Made by a program: the position numbers and the translations under genes. 18,329 nt of DNA from Abiotrophia sp965245735 (lineage in GTDB: Bacteria > Bacillota > Bacilli > Lactobacillales > Aerococcaceae): contig CBDFAX010000033.1 of assembly GCA_965245735.1 (NCBI GenBank), positions 1 through 18,329 of the forward strand. Direction: 5' to 3'. Below, piece after piece: positions 15,483-18,329 of the stretch. Each line of letters opens with the position of its first letter. Position 1 is the stretch's first letter. Under the pieces are notes generated by a model, which was not told where the DNA came from, made no database searches, and worked only from the letters and a program-made list of their open reading frames with translations.

Positions 15483-16292
15483 CTATTCCTCCTTCAAATT
15501 AAACAAGCGGGCAGCTAAAAAATCACCGGCTTGTGGGCATAAGTGATAGAGTTTTGAGGCAAAGGCTAACTGCCAAGGCAGATTCAATTCTCGTTTGACT
15601 TGCTTGCGTTTCATATTGGCTACAATGCGACCAGCTAACTCATCTGCTTCAAGACTGAAGGCATCGACTACTTGGGCATAGGCTAGCATTTGCGGTGAGC
15701 GGTCGAAGAAGGCTGTCTTAACTGGGCCCGGGTTGATGGTGGAGACTTGAATTGGTGTCTCATAGAGTTCCAGTCTCAAGGCGTCAGCATAGGCAATTAT
15801 AGCCGCCTTAGAAGCTGCATAAGCGCTAGTCATAGCGGTCGGGATTTTCCCGGCAATAGACCCTACTAAGTGAATTTGACCTGGCCCACCTTGGTTTAAC
15901 TGCTGGATGGCCACCAACTGGCTCAAATACATCATGCCGAAGACATTGACTTGGAACATATCCACCACTTGCTGAGGTTGGTTTTCCGAGAAGGCTTGGA
16001 AGTCTCCATACCCCGCATTACTGAAGAGAATGTCAATACGACCAAAGGCTCCAAGTGTAGCCGCCACTAATGCCTCAATAGCTTGAGGCTGAGACATATC
16101 CGTTACTTGGACCAGGGCCTCAGTCCCCCACTGCTCTTCTAGTTCCTGAGCAAGGGCCTGCAAGCGGTCCTGACGTCTGGCAGCCAATACTAACTTACAG
16201 CCTTCTTGGGCCAATTGGCGGGCCACAGCTTGGCCAATACCACTAGTCGCACCAGTGATGATCACGACTTGTTTATCTAAGTTTCTTGACAT
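15483..16292 (-). CDS. short-chain dehydrogenase/reductase (classical SDR)
   Basis: 269 aa Rossmann-fold oxidoreductase, cytosolic or membrane-associated. Seen: cofactor loop TGATSGIG (13-20), LAARR (36-40) with arginines that favour NADP(H), SNAGYG (91-96), Asn116, catalytic Ser145, Tyr158 and Lys162 (YAASK), and NPGPVKTAF (187-195). It resembles the YqjQ/DltE-like SDR group that often follows rnz in Firmicutes, but the substrate cannot be told. Its start overlaps the end of rnz by 16 nt; AGGAGG lies 9 nt before the ATG inside rnz, so it is coupled. Confidence 0.93.
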   Translation of the reverse strand: MSRNLDKQVVIITGATSGIGQAVARQLAQEGCKLVLAARRQDRLQALAQELEEQWGTEALVQVTDMSQPQAIEALVAATLGAFGRIDILFSNAGYGDFQAFSENQPQQVVDMFQVNVFGMMYLSQLVAIQQLNQGGPGQIHLVGSIAGKIPTAMTSAYAASKAAIIAYADALRLELYETPIQVSTINPGPVKTAFFDRSPQMLAYAQVVDAFSLEADELAGRIVANMKRKQVKRELNLPWQLAFASKLYHLCPQAGDFLAARLFNLKEE

Positions 16293-17227
16293 GAGCTATC
16301 TCCTCCTATCACATCAAACTCATCAAAGTCATAAACCAGTCTCGCTCCTTCAAAAATACGGCGAGCTTGGTCTTCTAATTGCTTGGCGTCTCTTCCCATA
16401 TAGCGGGCGCTAATGTGGGTTAGATAGAGGGCTTTGACATTACTTGCCTGGGCCACTTGTGCGGCCTGACGGCTGGTCGAATGGTGATAGGACGCAGCCA
16501 TCCGGGCTTCACTTTCTTCAAAGGTACATTCGTGTACTAAAGCATCCGCATCTTGAGCCAGTTCTTGAATAGCATCACAGGTCTTGGTATCTCCCAAGAT
16601 GGTGACTACTCTTCCCTCTCTGGCTGGAGCTAGAAAATCCTGCCCGTTAAGGACAGTGCCGTTAGCTAGGGTGACAGTCTCACCGCGTTTAAGCTGACCA
16701 AAAACCGGCCCGTTAGGAATCTGATACTGAGCCAAACGATCTACTAAGAGCTCGCCACTGGTTCTTGGCTCCATGATTCGGTAGCCAAAGCTTAGAATAC
16801 CATGGTTGAGTGCCTGATAATCAACTAACCAGCCCTTACCTAAATCCAAACGCCCTCCTTTAGGTGACAGTTCGACGATTTCTAAAGGATATAAGAGGCG
16901 CGATTTAGACAAGCGTAAGGCTGATTCGACAAAGTCCTTAATACCCGGTGGCCCGTAAAGGGTCAAGGGCTGATCGCCCCCCTGGAAGGAACGCGAGCTA
17001 AGGAAACCAGGCAGACCAAAAATATGGTCGCCATGTAGGTGGGTAATAAAAATCTTGGTGATTTTGCGAGGTTTGAGGGAGGTTTCTAAAATTTGATGCT
17101 GGGTGGCTTCACCACAATCAAATAACCAAACCTCATTGAGTTCATCAAGGAGTTTGAGGGCTAGAGCACTCACATTACGATTGCGGCTTGGGACACCCGC
17201 CCCAGTACCTAAAAATAATAACTTCAT
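16277..17227 (-). CDS. rnz: ribonuclease Z (tRNA 3'-end endonuclease)
   Basis: Zinc-dependent beta-lactamase-fold nuclease that removes 3' trailers from tRNA precursors lacking encoded CCA. 316 aa, the short-form length. Metal-binding HLHGDH (63-68), His142 (ALNHG), GDTK (212-215), HEC (232-234) and His271 (LTHIS) are intact. GPVFGQLKRG (173-182) is the exosite arm that grips the tRNA elbow. Two in-frame ATGs occur, at 17233 and 17227; AAAGGA directly abuts the first but is 7 nt from the second, so I choose 17227. The gap to the upstream acyltransferase gene is 33 nt. Confidence 0.97.
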   Translation of the reverse strand: MKLLFLGTGAGVPSRNRNVSALALKLLDELNEVWLFDCGEATQHQILETSLKPRKITKIFITHLHGDHIFGLPGFLSSRSFQGGDQPLTLYGPPGIKDFVESALRLSKSRLLYPLEIVELSPKGGRLDLGKGWLVDYQALNHGILSFGYRIMEPRTSGELLVDRLAQYQIPNGPVFGQLKRGETVTLANGTVLNGQDFLAPAREGRVVTILGDTKTCDAIQELAQDADALVHECTFEESEARMAASYHHSTSRQAAQVAQASNVKALYLTHISARYMGRDAKQLEDQARRIFEGARLVYDFDEFDVIGGDSSCQET

Positions 17228-17260
17228 GCTCATTTCCTTTCTGTTAGTCTTGCCAATCGA

Positions 17261-18329
17261 TTAGCGATTTTGCGAAATTTGATTGGCAACGAATTTAGCA
17301 AATTCCAAGGCGCCGGTTGGGTTTGGATGGATTCCATCCTCATAGTACCAATTATCGTGGCCCTTAGCAAAGGTTCGCCAGTCAATCACTTTGACATTGG
17401 AGAAGCGATTAGCTGCAGCGAAGAGACGATTATTGGCATCTTCTACCCAGACCTTATCAACCGAGGAAGTTACAAAGTACTGCTCCCGGTCCGTCCCAAT
17501 GGCATTAATATAGTCATTAAGCTGACCGTCGGTAAAGGTCCCATTAGAACCTAAGACCGTCACTACTGTTCCCTTGAGTTTACCAGATGCCTTGAGGCTA
17601 TTGATCACTTCGTTACTTTGGTAAAGCTGACGACCTATCTGGCCATCAACGATTGCCTTAGGAAAGACTTCTTTGATCTTGTCAGCCGAAGCCAATAAGA
17701 TGGAATCCCCAATAAAGGTTACTTCAAGGGCATTGGCTTGTAGGAGTTCTTGGCGGTTTAGGCCTTCAATATTATTAATAACCTTGGTTTCCTGACTTTC
17801 AGGCTCCTTGGTCTCCTCCACCAATTTTTGGTTAGATTCGATGACTGTTGCTAACTCATCGGCAGCCTTGTTTTTCTGTTCTGGCGTAATGGCCAAAGCC
17901 ACTAAACCAATGGTTGAAACTAAGAGATAGCTAATCGCTAGCGTCTTAATGCCCCATAGGCTAGCCCGGTGTTGAACCAGGTAACGCACCCGCGCTTGGG
18001 TTTGTTTCCAGTTGAAATCCTGACCAAATGGCAAGATTAAGCGACGACGTTCAAAGAGTTGATAGGAGATTTCCGCCATCAACATAATCAGTAAGAACTG
18101 AACACCGACTGAAATCCAAATATTATGGAAGCCATTCAAACGGTCTGGAATGACTAAGTGAACCGGATAAAACCATAGGTAGTAGGATAAGCTGCGTTTA
18201 CCGAAGAAGGTAAAGATTGGCAGACTTAAGAGCTTATGTAACCAAGTAGAGGGATGGAGACTGACAATGGCAAAAACCATGGACAGTAAAGTGAATAGCA
18301 ACATCCCAAAACGAAAGGCAAAGGGTTGA
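17261..18329 (-). CDS. OatA-like membrane O-acyltransferase, C-terminal part (acyltransferase-3 plus SGNH)
   Basis: The frame is open to the right edge, so the N-terminus is missing. An internal Met at 18304 is used here only for numbering. Membrane helices are seen at about 1-16, 27-52 (GKRSLSYYLWFYPVHLVIPD, the acyltransferase-3 signature), 62-80 and 120-139. A charged linker (about 141-185) leads to an extracellular SGNH esterase-like domain: FIGDS with Ser201 (17702-17704), GSNG (252-255), and DGIHPNP with Asp323 and His326. This matches OatA and related enzymes that move acetyl groups across the membrane onto cell-wall polymers; OatA itself acetylates muramic acid and gives lysozyme resistance. 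The target could also be teichoic acid or another polysaccharide. It is the first visible gene of the rnz-recJ-apt operon. Confidence 0.9.
   Translation of the reverse strand, partial: QPFAFRFGMLLFTLLSMVFAIVSLHPSTWLHKLLSLPIFTFFGKRSLSYYLWFYPVHLVIPDRLNGFHNIWISVGVQFLLIMLMAEISYQLFERRRLILPFGQDFNWKQTQARVRYLVQHRASLWGIKTLAISYLLVSTIGLVALAITPEQKNKAADELATVIESNQKLVEETKEPESQETKVINNIEGLNRQELLQANALEVTFIGDSILLASADKIKEVFPKAIVDGQIGRQLYQSNEVINSLKASGKLKGTVVTVLGSNGTFTDGQLNDYINAIGTDREQYFVTSSVDKVWVEDANNRLFAAANRFSNVKVIDWRTFAKGHDNWYYEDGIHPNPTGALEFAKFVANQISQNR

Noticed and set aside
1..18329. tRNA, rRNA, riboswitch, T-box, prophage or insertion-sequence features
   Set aside because: I looked in every intergenic gap and saw no cloverleaf, no conserved leader motif, no terminal inverted repeats and no transposase or integrase.

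Overview
The window reads as a chromosomal segment of a low-GC Gram-positive bacterium in Lactobacillales. An Aerococcaceae-like genus (Abiotrophia, Aerococcus, Facklamia, Globicatella) is my best guess, but I cannot fix it from sequence alone. The pointers are a PolC-type replicase, a YSIRK-type surface-protein signal peptide, strong AGGAGG ribosome sites, a Bacillus-type LexA with a Cheo-box operator, and an uppS-cdsA-rseP-polC cluster without dxr, as expected of a lineage that makes isoprenoids from mevalonate. Everything except lexA is on the minus strand, so genes are best read from right to left.

Right part (18329 to 12111): one tightly packed operon runs from an OatA-like O-acyltransferase (5' part outside the window) through RNase Z, a short-chain dehydrogenase, a LapA-domain membrane protein and RecJ to adenine phosphoribosyltransferase. 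Ribosome sites lie inside the ends of the preceding genes and gaps are 3 to 33 nt or overlaps, so translational coupling is likely. It converges on lexA, which has its own promoter, an operator overlapping the -35, and a strong terminator.

Middle part (11357 to 9342): divergent from lexA lie ynzC (DUF896) and yneF, a trimmed version of the Bacillus lexA-yneA-yneB-ynzC-tkt-yneF neighbourhood without the SOS division inhibitor yneA. A hairpin terminator follows. Then comes a two-gene unit: a small YbjN-like protein and a YitT-family membrane protein.

Left-centre (9232 to 1884): uppS and cdsA overlap by 4 nt and supply the undecaprenyl carrier and CDP-diacylglycerol for envelope synthesis. rseP (intramembrane protease) and polC (replicative polymerase) follow, each apparently with its own promoter and each preceded by a terminator, where many Firmicutes have one continuous operon.

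Left end (1366 to 1): after about 450 bases with no convincing gene lies the 5' part of a large cell-surface protein. It has a YSIRK-type signal, a long acidic segment, a SEC10/PgrA-type CAP-like domain, and the start of a Pro-Thr-Gln/Glu repeat stalk that runs off the edge. This is the only clearly accessory gene. Most of the window is conserved housekeeping DNA. I found no RNA gene, insertion sequence, CRISPR array or phage module, and no complete previously undescribed system.
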